Source of the DNA: Sporomusaceae bacterium | GTDB lineage: Bacteria; Bacillota_C; Negativicutes; Sporomusales_B; UBA7701 | Direction: 5' to 3' | Assembly (NCBI GenBank): GCA_022839045.1 | Contig: JALHDI010000074.1 | Span: 1 to 14,239 of the forward strand | DNA length: 14,239 bases | Part shown: in pieces, positions 1 to 6,460 of the stretch | How the letters are laid out: each line of letters begins with the position of its first letter | How positions within the stretch are numbered: the first letter of the stretch is position 1 | Made by a program: the position numbers and the translations under genes | The notes under the pieces: model-generated | The model's database searches: none | The model's input: only the letters and a program-made list of their open reading frames with translations | Told to the model about the DNA's origin: nothing

Positions 1-4
1 TATT

Positions 5-283
5 GTGAATAAAACTGAATTGGTTGCTAGCGTTGCCGAGAAGGCCGCGATGACCAAGAAGGACGCCGAGAAAGCTATCAACGCTCTGTTCGCCAGTGTC
101 GAAGAAGCTCTTGCGAAAAAGGACAAAGTTCAGGTCATCGGTTTCGGTACTTTCGAAGTGAAGGCTCGTGGCGCTAGGAAAGGCCGCAACCCGCAGACCG
201 GCAAGGAAATCACCATTCCTGCTTCCAAAACGCCGGTTTTCAAAGCTGGCAAAGGCCTCAAGGACAGCGTAAACAAGAAGTAA
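5..283 (+). CDS. hup: HU family DNA-binding protein
   Basis: This encodes a 92-residue HU protein, a small dimeric nucleoid protein that bends DNA without sequence preference. The whole family pattern is visible: an N-terminal helical half beginning [14 protein letters not shown], the GFGTFEV turn near residues 46-52, and the DNA-binding arm with [12 protein letters not shown] followed by [17 protein letters not shown]. The length matches the usual 90-95 residues, so the gene is complete. The start is a GTG four bases into the window, so its ribosome site and promoter lie outside. Two hairpins with T-tails follow the stop, indicating a monocistronic unit. Codon use is less GC-biased than in the neighbours, as expected for a very highly expressed gene. 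Confidence 0.97.
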   Translation: MNKTELVASVAEKAAMTKKDAEKAINALFASVEEALAKKDKVQVIGFGTFEVKARGARKGRNPQTGKEITIPASKTPVFKAGKGLKDSVNKK

Positions 284-299
284 AAGCAATAGATAGAGC

Positions 300-328
300 A
301 AAACCGGGGGTAATACCCCGGTTTTTTC
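300..328 (+). terminator. Rho-independent terminator of hup
   Basis: A perfect 10-bp stem (arm 300-309 AAAACCGGGG, arm 316-325) with a six-base loop is followed by a run of T (322-327). It lies 17 bases after the hup stop. Confidence 0.93.
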
Positions 329-350
329 GTTTGCTGCGCCTGAAATGGGG

Positions 351-378
351 GGCCGCTTTAAAAAAGCGGTCTTTTTTA
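351..378 (+). terminator. Second hairpin terminator after hup
   Basis: A stem with arms 351-359 and 363-371 (core CCGCTTT/AAAGCGG, three-A loop) runs straight into six T residues (372-377). It is a second intrinsic terminator 23 bases beyond the first, probably catching readthrough from the strong hup transcript before the glycosyltransferase gene. Confidence 0.8.
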
Positions 379-389
379 TCGCCACCCGG

Positions 390-418
390 CTGATAAAAAC
401 GGGCCGGCGGTTTATATT
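390..418 (+). promoter_or_regulatory. Candidate sigma-A promoter for the glycosyltransferase gene
   Basis: CTGATA (390-395) and TATATT (413-418) are separated by 17 bases and match the -35 and -10 consensus at 4/6 and 5/6. This would give a GC-rich leader of roughly 125 bases. A rival candidate nearer the gene is TTCAAA (484-489) with an extended -10 TGGTAATAT (505-513). Both rest on pattern matching only. Confidence 0.33.
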
Positions 419-551
419 ATAGGTATAGCCAGCCGCAGGGCGGGGGGCGCTCTTCCGGCGCCGGGCGATTGGCCGGTTTGCTCTTCAAAAGGCCGCCGGC
501 GGTGTGGTAATATAGAGAAGTTGACGATATGCTGCCGAGGTGATGCAAGAG

Positions 552-1703
552 ATGCCGCTGCCGTTCCAGAATGTTCTGATCGTCACCGCCTCCGTGGGCG
601 CCGGGCACGACCAGGCCGCCAGGGCGATCGGCGCGGAGATCGGGGCGCGTTACCCCGCCGCGCGCGTTACTATCGCCGATTTCATGGGGGAGGAAAATTC
701 GTATCTTAACGCGCTGCTTAAGGATACTTACCTTAAGATGATCAGCGTGTCCCCGCAGGTGTACGATCTGTTGTACCGCTGGTCGCAGGCGCGCCAGCTG
801 CCGGGGGTCCAGAACCTGCTCGCGCGGGCGATGAAGCGCAGCATGCGGCGCCTTTATGTCCGGTACCGCCCGGATCTGATTATTTTCACCCATCCTTTTC
901 CCTGCGGGGCGGCGGCGTACCTGCGCCGCAAGGGCAAGCTGGACGCGCCGCTGGTGGGGGTGATAACCGATTTCAGCGCCCATCCGCTGTGGGTGTATGA
1001 TGAGGTGGATTTGTACTTCGTGGCCGCCCGCGAGACGCGCAGCGAGCTGGTGCAGCAGGGGGTGGCGGCGGAGCGCGTTTTTCCGACGGGTATCCCTATC
1101 GACGCGAGCTTCGGCCGGCTGCTCGACCGCTACGCCGCGACGCGGGAGCTGGGGCTTGCCGCCCGTCAGCCGACGGTGCTGATAATGGGGGGCGGCCTGG
1201 GGATCGGCCCGGTGGCCGACGCGGTCCGCAGCCTGGACGGCATCGACCGGGCGTTGCAGATCGTCGTGGTCGCCGGCCGCAACGCCGAGCTGCGGCGGGA
1301 GCTGCGGGCCATCGCCCAGGCTTCCCGCCATTCTATCACCGCCATGGGCTACACCCGCAAGGTGAGGGAGTTGATGGCCGCGGCCGACCTGCTGGTTACC
1401 AAGCCGGGAGCGCTGACGGTGAGCGAGGCGCTGTCGGTGGGGTTGCCGCTGGTGCTGGTCGCGCCTCTTCCCGGGCAGGAGGAGGACAACGCCGCTTATC
1501 TCGTGGCCCGGGGGGCGGCGGTGCTGCTGGCCGACGCTGGGGAGGCCGGGGAGATGGTGGCCGGTTTGCTGGACAGGCCACAGACCCTGGAGGAGATGCG
1601 CCGGCAGGCCCTCAGCCTGGGGCAGCCCCAGGCGGCCAGCGCCGCGGCCGGCATCATCGGCAGCCATCTGGCGGCCCGCCGGGACGCTACGGCGGGGGTG
1701 TAA
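552..1703 (+). CDS. MGDG synthase/UgtP-type glycolipid glycosyltransferase (GT28)
   Basis: This protein of 383 residues is related to plant MGDG synthase and Bacillus UgtP (YpfP), which transfer a sugar from a UDP-sugar to diacylglycerol at the inner face of the membrane. The N-terminal acceptor domain opens with VLIVTASVGAGH, whose GAGH motif lies at about residues 16-19. The C-terminal nucleotide-sugar domain shows VLIMGGGLGIGPV, then a TKPGALTVSEAL segment and a PLPGQEEDNA segment, the usual donor-binding loop. Length equals that of UgtP (382). The start is placed at ATG 552 because GAGGTGAT (537-544), an 8-base match to the 16S anti-Shine-Dalgarno sequence, ends seven bases upstream; GTG 540 and ATG 543 lie inside that sequence. 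The gene ends in its own terminator. Donor and acceptor cannot be read from sequence; a role in membrane glycolipid synthesis is inferred from family. Confidence 0.9.
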   Translation: MPLPFQNVLIVTASVGAGHDQAARAIGAEIGARYPAARVTIADFMGEENSYLNALLKDTYLKMISVSPQVYDLLYRWSQARQLPGVQNLLARAMKRSMRRLYVRYRPDLIIFTHPFPCGAAAYLRRKGKLDAPLVGVITDFSAHPLWVYDEVDLYFVAARETRSELVQQGVAAERVFPTGIPIDASFGRLLDRYAATRELGLAARQPTVLIMGGGLGIGPVADAVRSLDGIDRALQIVVVAGRNAELRRELRAIAQASRHSITAMGYTRKVRELMAAADLLVTKPGALTVSEALSVGLPLVLVAPLPGQEEDNAAYLVARGAAVLLADAGEAGEMVAGLLDRPQTLEEMRRQALSLGQPQAASAAAGIIGSHLAARRDATAGV

Positions 1704-1713
1704 AGGTTACGGG

Positions 1714-1745
1714 AAAGGCTTCGCGCATACGCGCGAAGCCTTTTG
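1714..1745 (+). terminator. Terminator of the glycosyltransferase gene
   Basis: A perfect 13-bp stem (1714-1726 AAAGGCTTCGCGC with 1731-1743) around an ATAC loop ends in TTTT (1741-1744). It begins 10 bases after the stop codon. Confidence 0.93.
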
Positions 1746-1762
1746 TATTTATATAGGGCTAA

Positions 1763-1993
1763 GGGCGTTCAGAAGCCCCTAGATGCAAGGCGCACCGGAT
1801 AAGCAGACACACAACGCTTCAGCGTTGATGTGATCGCTTATACCCGAAAGGGTGCAAGCGCTTGCTTGCGTACATAGGGACGTACGCAAGCAAGCGCTTT
1901 GAGGAGCAAGTGCGCCGTTCTTAGCGCTTCAGCGCTTTAGAACGGCGGCCTACCCCTTGCGGGTGCGCCGCAGATAGGGGCTTATCAACGCCC
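1763..1993. repeat. Palindromic intergenic element, copy 1 (231 bp, nested hairpins)
   Basis: The ends are long inverted arms: GGGCGTT (1763-1769) pairs with AACGCCC (1987-1993), AAGCCCCTA (1773-1781) with TAGGGGCTT (1975-1983), and TGCAAGGCGCA (1784-1794) with TGCGCCGCA (1964-1972) apart from a bulge. Inside are five hairpins in a row: 1798-1841 with an AACGC-TTCA-GCGTT tip, ACCC-GAAA-GGGT (1842-1853), a perfect 18-bp stem 1856-1873/1882-1899, CGCCGTTCT/AGAACGGCG (1913-1921/1939-1947) with an AGCGC-TTCA-GCGCT tip, and ACCC/GGGT just before the right arm. The terminal blocks and the GCAAGCGCT-TGAGGAGCAA block recur in the copy at 9701-9820. No protein is encoded. The right arm stops four bases short of the USP stop codon, between two convergent genes. 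It resembles a non-autonomous repetitive element rather than a transposase-bearing one. Confidence 0.85.
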
Positions 1994-1997
1994 GTTA

Positions 1998-2450
1998 TTA
2001 TATTTTTTCGGTGCCTTTGACGATCAGCACCGGACACGGGGCGTAATGGACGAGGTGGTTGCTGACGCTGCCGAGGAGGAGGCCGGTGACGCCGCTCAGG
2101 CCGCGGCGGCCCATGACGACGAGCGAGTAGCCCTCGTCCACGACCATGTCGACGAGTTGTTTGCCGGGAGGGCCGTATTCCAGCCTGGCCGTCACTTTGC
2201 CGGGGAAGCCGGCGAAGATTTCCTCGGTTTTGGCGAGGATGGATTTGCCGGTGGTTTCGAGGTCCTGCATGACTGACAGGGGGATGGCCACGGTGTCCGG
2301 CATGCTGAAGGCGGGAAGGGCGTAGTAGTTTTGGACGACATGGACGAGGGCGATGTCGCTGCCGAATTTTTCCGCCAAAGCCCGTGCCACCCTGGCGGCG
2401 TGCAGGGCCATATCCGAGCCGTCGGTGGGAACGAGGATGCTGTTGAACAT
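1998..2450 (-). CDS. Universal stress protein, ATP-binding type (UspA family)
   Basis: The protein has 150 residues and is a single Usp domain, an alpha/beta cytoplasmic fold that usually dimerises. It opens with MFNSILVPTDGSDMA, the classic first strand and nucleotide loop, and carries G114-RR-G117-(nine residues)-G127-S128, the phosphate-binding signature of the ATP-binding subgroup. The C-terminus HYAPCPVLIVK is also typical. The ATG at 2448-2450 is chosen because AGGAGGT sits seven bases upstream on the minus strand; the open frame runs further upstream but that part overlaps the divergent SpoIID-type leader and resembles nothing. It faces the glycosyltransferase gene convergently, with the palindromic element between them. 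The physiological trigger is not readable from sequence. Confidence 0.95.
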   Translation of the reverse strand: MFNSILVPTDGSDMALHAARVARALAEKFGSDIALVHVVQNYYALPAFSMPDTVAIPLSVMQDLETTGKSILAKTEEIFAGFPGKVTARLEYGPPGKQLVDMVVDEGYSLVVMGRRGLSGVTGLLLGSVSNHLVHYAPCPVLIVKGTEKI

Positions 2451-2619
2451 GTCGTTACCTCCTAAGTGTCTTTTGCAAAGACTTTCGTTATCGTGGGGGA
2501 GATATCCTGCCGGGCGGCGGGGCTGCCGCGATAAAGCGCCGGCTTTTTTCGCGCGCTTCCTGTTGCATAGTATGCCGCCTGACGCTGTAATACTAAGGGA
2601 AACGGAAGGAGGCACTACG

Positions 2620-3573
2620 ATGCGTAAACGATGGTTTGTCATTCTCACTATGGTGCTGGCGGCAGCTCTGGTGGTCGCCGGATGCTCGATGTTCAAGGCG
2701 CCGCAGCAGAAGCCCGGCGGGCCGCAGCGGGCCGCACAGGGGGCCGAGCCGCAGATTTCGGTGTATATGCACGAGACGGGCGAGAAGAAGACGATGAAGA
2801 TGGAGGAGTATATCGCCGGGGTGGTGGCCGGGGAGATGAAACCCGACTGGCCGGTGCAGGCTTTAGCCGCCCAGGCGATCGTCGCCAGGACGTTCACGCT
2901 GGAGGAGATCGAGAACAAGGGGGGCGTGCCGGCCCGCGGCACCCAGGCGTCGACCGATATCAAGGAGTTTCAGGCTTATAACGCCAAGGAAGTGAACGAT
3001 AACGTGAAGAAGGCGGTGGAGATGACGCGGGGGATGGTGGCCGTTTACCAGGGCAAGCCGATCCGCACCTGGTTCCACGCCTCGGCCGGCGGCATCACGG
3101 CGACCGCCAAGGAGGGGCTGAATTTCCGCGAGGCCGAGCCGCCTTACATCCAATCGGTGCAGTCGCCCGACGATCTGGCGCCGGCGGATGTGAAGAACTG
3201 GACGGCGTCCTTCGGCAAGGATGAGGTTATAGCGACCTTGGATAAGATGGGCCAGAAGGTGACGAATATCGACAGTGTGGAGATCGGGGAGAAGGGACCG
3301 TCGGGCCGGGCGACGAGCCTGGTGTTCAATAAGACCGTCCGGGTTTCCGCCGCCGATTTCCGGGTGCAGATCGGCAGCACCGAGCTCAAGTCGATGTTGC
3401 TGGACAAGGTGAGCGTCGCGGGCGATAAGGTGACGTTCAGCGGCAAGGGTTACGGCCACGGGGTGGGCATGTCGCAGTGGGGCGCCCATAAGATGGCCAA
3501 GGAGGGCAAGAAGCCGGAGGATATCGTCAGCCATTACTTCAAGGGGATCACGGTGGAGAAGAGGTGGCAGTGA
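2620..3573 (+). CDS. SpoIID/LytB-domain lipoprotein (peptidoglycan lytic enzyme)
   Basis: This 317-residue protein begins with a lipoprotein signal peptide (MRKRWFVILTMVLAAALVV, lipobox VAGC with Cys22), so it is predicted to be lipid-anchored outside the cytoplasmic membrane. A low-complexity Pro/Gln/Gly linker (about 26-44) leads to the SpoIID domain. That domain shows EEYIAGVVAGEM near residues 62-73, where E72 aligns with the catalytic Glu of Bacillus SpoIID, then FHASAGG, and the hallmark GYGHGVGMSQWGA close to the C-terminus. SpoIID proteins are lytic transglycosylases acting on denuded glycan strands during engulfment. The start at ATG 2620 follows GGAAGGAGG. It is monocistronic and ends in a strong terminator. 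The true SpoIID is usually anchored by a membrane helix and often sits near spoIIID or murA, so this could be spoIID itself or a paralogue acting in spore cortex or vegetative wall turnover. Confidence 0.88.
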   Translation: MRKRWFVILTMVLAAALVVAGCSMFKAPQQKPGGPQRAAQGAEPQISVYMHETGEKKTMKMEEYIAGVVAGEMKPDWPVQALAAQAIVARTFTLEEIENKGGVPARGTQASTDIKEFQAYNAKEVNDNVKKAVEMTRGMVAVYQGKPIRTWFHASAGGITATAKEGLNFREAEPPYIQSVQSPDDLAPADVKNWTASFGKDEVIATLDKMGQKVTNIDSVEIGEKGPSGRATSLVFNKTVRVSAADFRVQIGSTELKSMLLDKVSVAGDKVTFSGKGYGHGVGMSQWGAHKMAKEGKKPEDIVSHYFKGITVEKRWQ

Positions 3574-3607
3574 ACTAAGGCGGCCGGATGACGGCCGCCT
3601 TAGTTTT
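3573..3607 (+). terminator. Terminator of the SpoIID-type gene
   Basis: A perfect 14-bp stem (3573-3586 and 3592-3605, core AACTAAGGCGGCCG) with a five-base loop and TTTT at 3604-3607. The first stem base is the last base of the stop codon. Confidence 0.93.
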
Positions 3608-3617
3608 GCGGGCGGCC

Positions 3618-3647
3618 GTATACGGGGGGGAGGGGTTAGGCACAATA
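3618..3647 (+). promoter_or_regulatory. Candidate sigma-G/sigma-F promoter of the germination operon
   Basis: GTATA (3618-3622) and CACAATA (3641-3647) are 18 bases apart. They fit the forespore sigma-G pattern (-35 GMATR, -10 CATNNTA) with one mismatch in each box. Read as sigma-F, GTATA matches its -35 box fully and the GG at 3639-3640 lies at suitable spacing. Transcription would begin near 3654, just before the AGGAGG at 3659. Forespore control is what is known for ger operons in Bacillus. No sigma-A promoter is visible here. Confidence 0.45.
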
Positions 3648-3670
3648 AGACGTGTATGAGGAGGCGGGGA

Positions 3671-3694
3671 ATGGTGCGATTGGGCGATGGGTAA
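3671..3694 (+). CDS. Seven-residue mini-ORF overlapping the GerA-type start
   Basis: The only good ribosome site upstream of the GerA-type gene, AGGAGG at 3659-3664, is placed six bases before ATG 3671. That ATG opens a short frame, MVRLGDG, ending with TAA at 3692-3694. The GerA-type ATG at 3687 lies inside it in another frame, 22 bases from the AGGAGG and so too far for direct initiation. The arrangement is what one expects of a coupling peptide whose terminating ribosomes restart at the overlapping ATG. It may also be a chance result; conservation in relatives would decide. Confidence 0.45.
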   Translation: MVRLGDG

Positions 3695-5333
3695 AAGGAG
3701 AAGGCGGGTCGGCGCTATCCTCAGGCTGTCGGCCGGCTTCGCGCCGGCGTCGCTGGCGGCGGCGGCCGGGCGGCTGGGGAGCCTGAAGAGGCTGCTGGCG
3801 GGCAGCCAGGAGATCGTCGACGGCCTGGCGGATGTCGCCGATAAGCTGAGGAAGGTGGCGGCGCCGCAGGGCGAGCCGTTCGTTTTCACGGCCCGGCTGG
3901 CGGATAACGAGCAGCTGTTGCGACAGGCGTTCCAGGACTGCGACGATGTGAAGTTCCGGAGCTTCACGGCCGCCGGCAAGGGCGGGCTGCTCGTCTATTT
4001 GGACGGGATGACGGACATCGATCTGCTGGAGAAGCAGGTGCTCAATCCGTTGCTGAAGGTGAAGGATGCGGGGCGGCTTGCTACCGCGGGCGTTATCGCC
4101 GGACGGGTGCTGACGGCCGCGTCGGTGACGGTGGCGTCCGGCGCCGGCCCCGCAATGGAGGAGGTGCTGACCGGCAACGCGCTGCTGCTTATCGACGGCC
4201 TGGACGAGGGGATCGTGACCGGGTCGGTCAAGCATGTCAAGCGCGCCATCCAGGAGCCCAAGACCGAGGCGGTGGCGCGCGGGCCGCACGACGCGTTTAC
4301 GGAGACGCTCAACGACAATATCGTGCTTATCCGGCGGCGGGCAAGGGACGCCAATATCAAGGTGAGGATTTTCCAGGTCGGGGCGCGCACGCAAACCGCC
4401 CTGGCGATCGTTTACGCCGCCAACCTGGTGAAACCGGGGCTGGTGGCCGAGGTGGAGCGCCGCATCAGCCGGATACGGGTCGATCAGATCACGCTCGCGG
4501 CCCAGGTGGAGGAATTCATCATCGATCACCCCTGGTCGCCTTTTCCGCAGACGTTTGTGACCGAGAGACCGGATACTTTCGTCATTTCGCTTTACGAGGG
4601 CCGAGTCGGCCTGATTGTCGACAATACCTCCCACGCCATCATCGTGCCCTGTACTTTGCCGTCATTGCTGCAAAGCACCGAGGATTTCACCGTCCAGCCC
4701 GCGGTCGCCAGCCTGATACGCCTGACCCGCTATATCGCCGCGGCGCTGGGGATTTTCCTGCCGGCGATGTATGTGGCGATCGTATCGTATAATCCGGGGA
4801 TGCTGCCGACGACGCTGGCGATCAGCATCGCCGAGCTGAGGGCGCGGACGCCTTACCCGGCCTTCATGGAGGTCATCATTATGGAGGTCATCCTGGAGGT
4901 TTTCCAGGAGGCGGTCCTCCGCCTGCCGCAGAAGATCGCGCCGGCGGCGAGCATCGTCGGCGGTTTCGTCATCGGCACGACGATCGTCCAGGCCGGGCTG
5001 GTCAACGCGCTGCTGGTGGTGGCCACCGCCGGCACGGCGATCGCCTCGTACACGATGCCGTCCTACAACCTGGGGCTGGCGCTGCGCTGGCTGCGGATTC
5101 CCACTATCATCGCGGCATCCATCCTCGGCTTCTACGGGCTGGTGCTGGCGTATCTGGCGATTGTCATCCATATGTGCAGCCTGCGCAGCTTCGGCGAGTC
5201 TTTCCTGGGAGGGGTGTTCGACGTCACGTTGTTCGAGGATATGCAGGACAAGCTTGTGAGGGTGCCGGTGCCGCGGATGGGGTCGCGGCCGAAGGTTTTC
5301 GGATCGCAGGACCGTTCGAGGGTGGGTGACTGA
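3687..5333 (+). CDS. Spore germination receptor subunit, GerA family (A subunit)
   Basis: A protein of 548 residues matching the A subunit of GerA-type nutrient germination receptors in the inner spore membrane. A soluble N-terminal part (to about 330) contains DNEQLLRQAFQDCDDVKFRSF, and TERPDTFVISLYEGRVGLIVDNTSHAIIVP lies ahead of the membrane part. The membrane half (about 345-515) shows RLTRYIAAALGIFLPAMYVAIVSYNPGMLPTTLAISIA, RLPQKIAPAASIVGGFVIGTTIVQAGLVN and IASYTMPSYNLGLALRWLRIP, all in family order, then a cytoplasmic tail starting HMCSLRSFG. Length and motifs are intact. The ATG at 3687 is the first usable start in frame, and translation probably depends on the mini-ORF at 3671. It overlaps or abuts the GerB-type gene at 5326-5335. 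The germinant recognised cannot be deduced. Confidence 0.94.
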   Translation: MGKRRRRVGAILRLSAGFAPASLAAAAGRLGSLKRLLAGSQEIVDGLADVADKLRKVAAPQGEPFVFTARLADNEQLLRQAFQDCDDVKFRSFTAAGKGGLLVYLDGMTDIDLLEKQVLNPLLKVKDAGRLATAGVIAGRVLTAASVTVASGAGPAMEEVLTGNALLLIDGLDEGIVTGSVKHVKRAIQEPKTEAVARGPHDAFTETLNDNIVLIRRRARDANIKVRIFQVGARTQTALAIVYAANLVKPGLVAEVERRISRIRVDQITLAAQVEEFIIDHPWSPFPQTFVTERPDTFVISLYEGRVGLIVDNTSHAIIVPCTLPSLLQSTEDFTVQPAVASLIRLTRYIAAALGIFLPAMYVAIVSYNPGMLPTTLAISIAELRARTPYPAFMEVIIMEVILEVFQEAVLRLPQKIAPAASIVGGFVIGTTIVQAGLVNALLVVATAGTAIASYTMPSYNLGLALRWLRIPTIIAASILGFYGLVLAYLAIVIHMCSLRSFGESFLGGVFDVTLFEDMQDKLVRVPVPRMGSRPKVFGSQDRSRVGD

Positions 5334-5334
5334 G

Positions 5335-6453
5335 ATGGCCAATCTCGAAGTCAAGACACGGATGTCGCCGCTGCAGCTGGCAGTCATGATTTCGACAGTA
5401 ATGATGGGCATCTCCGGTCGGGTACTGCAGCCCATCCTGCAGACGAGCGGCCACGGAGCCTGGCTGGCGGTGCTGGCAGGGGCGACGCTGTTTTACGGCG
5501 CGGCCTGGGTGATGATAAAGCTGGGGGAGCGGTTTCCGGACGAGAGCTTCGCCGAATACCTGCCGCGCCTCCTGGGGCGCTGGACCGGCGGAGCGGTGGT
5601 GTGGTTGTTCGTGCTCGTCTTTTTCCTGTGGGCAGGCCTCGTGTTGCAGGGGGTGAGCCGGGAAATCACCTTCTTCATGTTCGACCGCACCCCGTTCGAG
5701 GTGGTCGAGGTCGGACTGCTGCTGGTATGCGTCTACTGTTGCCTGCAGGACTGGGGGACGATTATGCGGGTGGTCCAGTTCGTCTTCTTCACCGCCCTGC
5801 CGCTGTGGCTGTTCCTGCTGGCGGTCAGTCTGCTGGGCTTCAGGTTTATGAACTTCCTGCCGCTGTGGCCGGAGGACGCGGCGGGGGTGGCGGCGGGGGC
5901 GTTGCACTCCTGGAACATCTTCCAGGGGTACGAATGCGTGCTGCTGCTGCTGCCGCTGGTCTACAAGGGGAACATCAAGCCGGCGAGGGCGGTGGCGGGA
6001 GCCTTCGCCCTCGCCACCGGCGTATTTTTGATGCGCATCGTGCTGGACATCGGCGTACTGACGCTGGAGGGGGCCGGGAACGCGCCATTCACGATGCTGT
6101 CGGTGGTGCGGGGCGTGGAGATCCCGGGCACCTTCCTGGAGCGGCTGGATACCTATTTCCTGCTTTTCTGGGTGCAGGGGATCTTCGCCAGCCTGACGCT
6201 GGCGATGTACTTCATGGCCCAGTCGCTGACCATCCTGTACCGCTACGACGATCACCGCCCGGTGGTGCTGGCCCTGGTGCCGCCGCTGTTCCTCCTCGGC
6301 GACGCCAGCCATCACATCAGGGTGTTCGAGTGGCTGCGGGCGGCGGTGGAGTGGGCCGGCCTGGGGTTTTCGCTCGGTGTGATACCGCTGGTTTACGCGT
6401 TAGTCTGGTGGAGGGGGCGGAGCGGCGATGCGGGCCGGAGCAAAGGAGCGTAG
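5335..6453 (+). CDS. Spore germination permease subunit, GerB family (B subunit)
   Basis: This 372-residue, highly hydrophobic protein is the B subunit of the germination receptor, a member of the APC-superfamily Spore_permease family with about ten membrane helices. It starts MANLEVKTRMSPLQLAVMISTVMMG, the family's usual short polar lead into helix 1, and keeps WFLPLWPEDAA-like and HSWNIFQGYECVLLLLP segments around helices 5-6, where the family binds ligand. ATG 5335 lies one base beyond the GerA-type stop (5331-5333); a GTG at 5326 in the same frame would add three residues and overlap the upstream gene by eight bases. Either way the two are translationally coupled. No separate promoter is seen. 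Its 3' end lies eight bases before the preferred GerC-type start. Confidence 0.93.
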   Translation: MANLEVKTRMSPLQLAVMISTVMMGISGRVLQPILQTSGHGAWLAVLAGATLFYGAAWVMIKLGERFPDESFAEYLPRLLGRWTGGAVVWLFVLVFFLWAGLVLQGVSREITFFMFDRTPFEVVEVGLLLVCVYCCLQDWGTIMRVVQFVFFTALPLWLFLLAVSLLGFRFMNFLPLWPEDAAGVAAGALHSWNIFQGYECVLLLLPLVYKGNIKPARAVAGAFALATGVFLMRIVLDIGVLTLEGAGNAPFTMLSVVRGVEIPGTFLERLDTYFLLFWVQGIFASLTLAMYFMAQSLTILYRYDDHRPVVLALVPPLFLLGDASHHIRVFEWLRAAVEWAGLGFSLGVIPLVYALVWWRGRSGDAGRSKGA

Positions 6454-6460
6454 CCCGGCG

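Noticed and set aside
417..1667. Long minus-strand open frame opposite the glycosyltransferase
   Set aside because: Its Arg/Gln/His/Pro-rich translation is typical of a shadow frame in GC-rich coding DNA, and the plus strand encodes a clear GT28 protein. The similar long minus frames at 3636-4634, 5224-6315, 6317-7645 and 11984-13303 are rejected for the same reason.
1856..1899. Intrinsic terminator for the universal stress gene
   Set aside because: The 18-bp stem is strong, but no T-run follows on the minus strand and it belongs to the repeat element rather than to the gene.
1798..1950. CRISPR-like repeat array
   Set aside because: The repeated units are distinct hairpins of different sequence and size, not direct repeats with spacers.
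2451..2963. Upstream extension of the universal stress protein frame
   Set aside because: A strong AGGAGGT precedes ATG 2450 and the family start MFNSILVPTDGS follows; the extension overlaps the divergent SpoIID-type gene.
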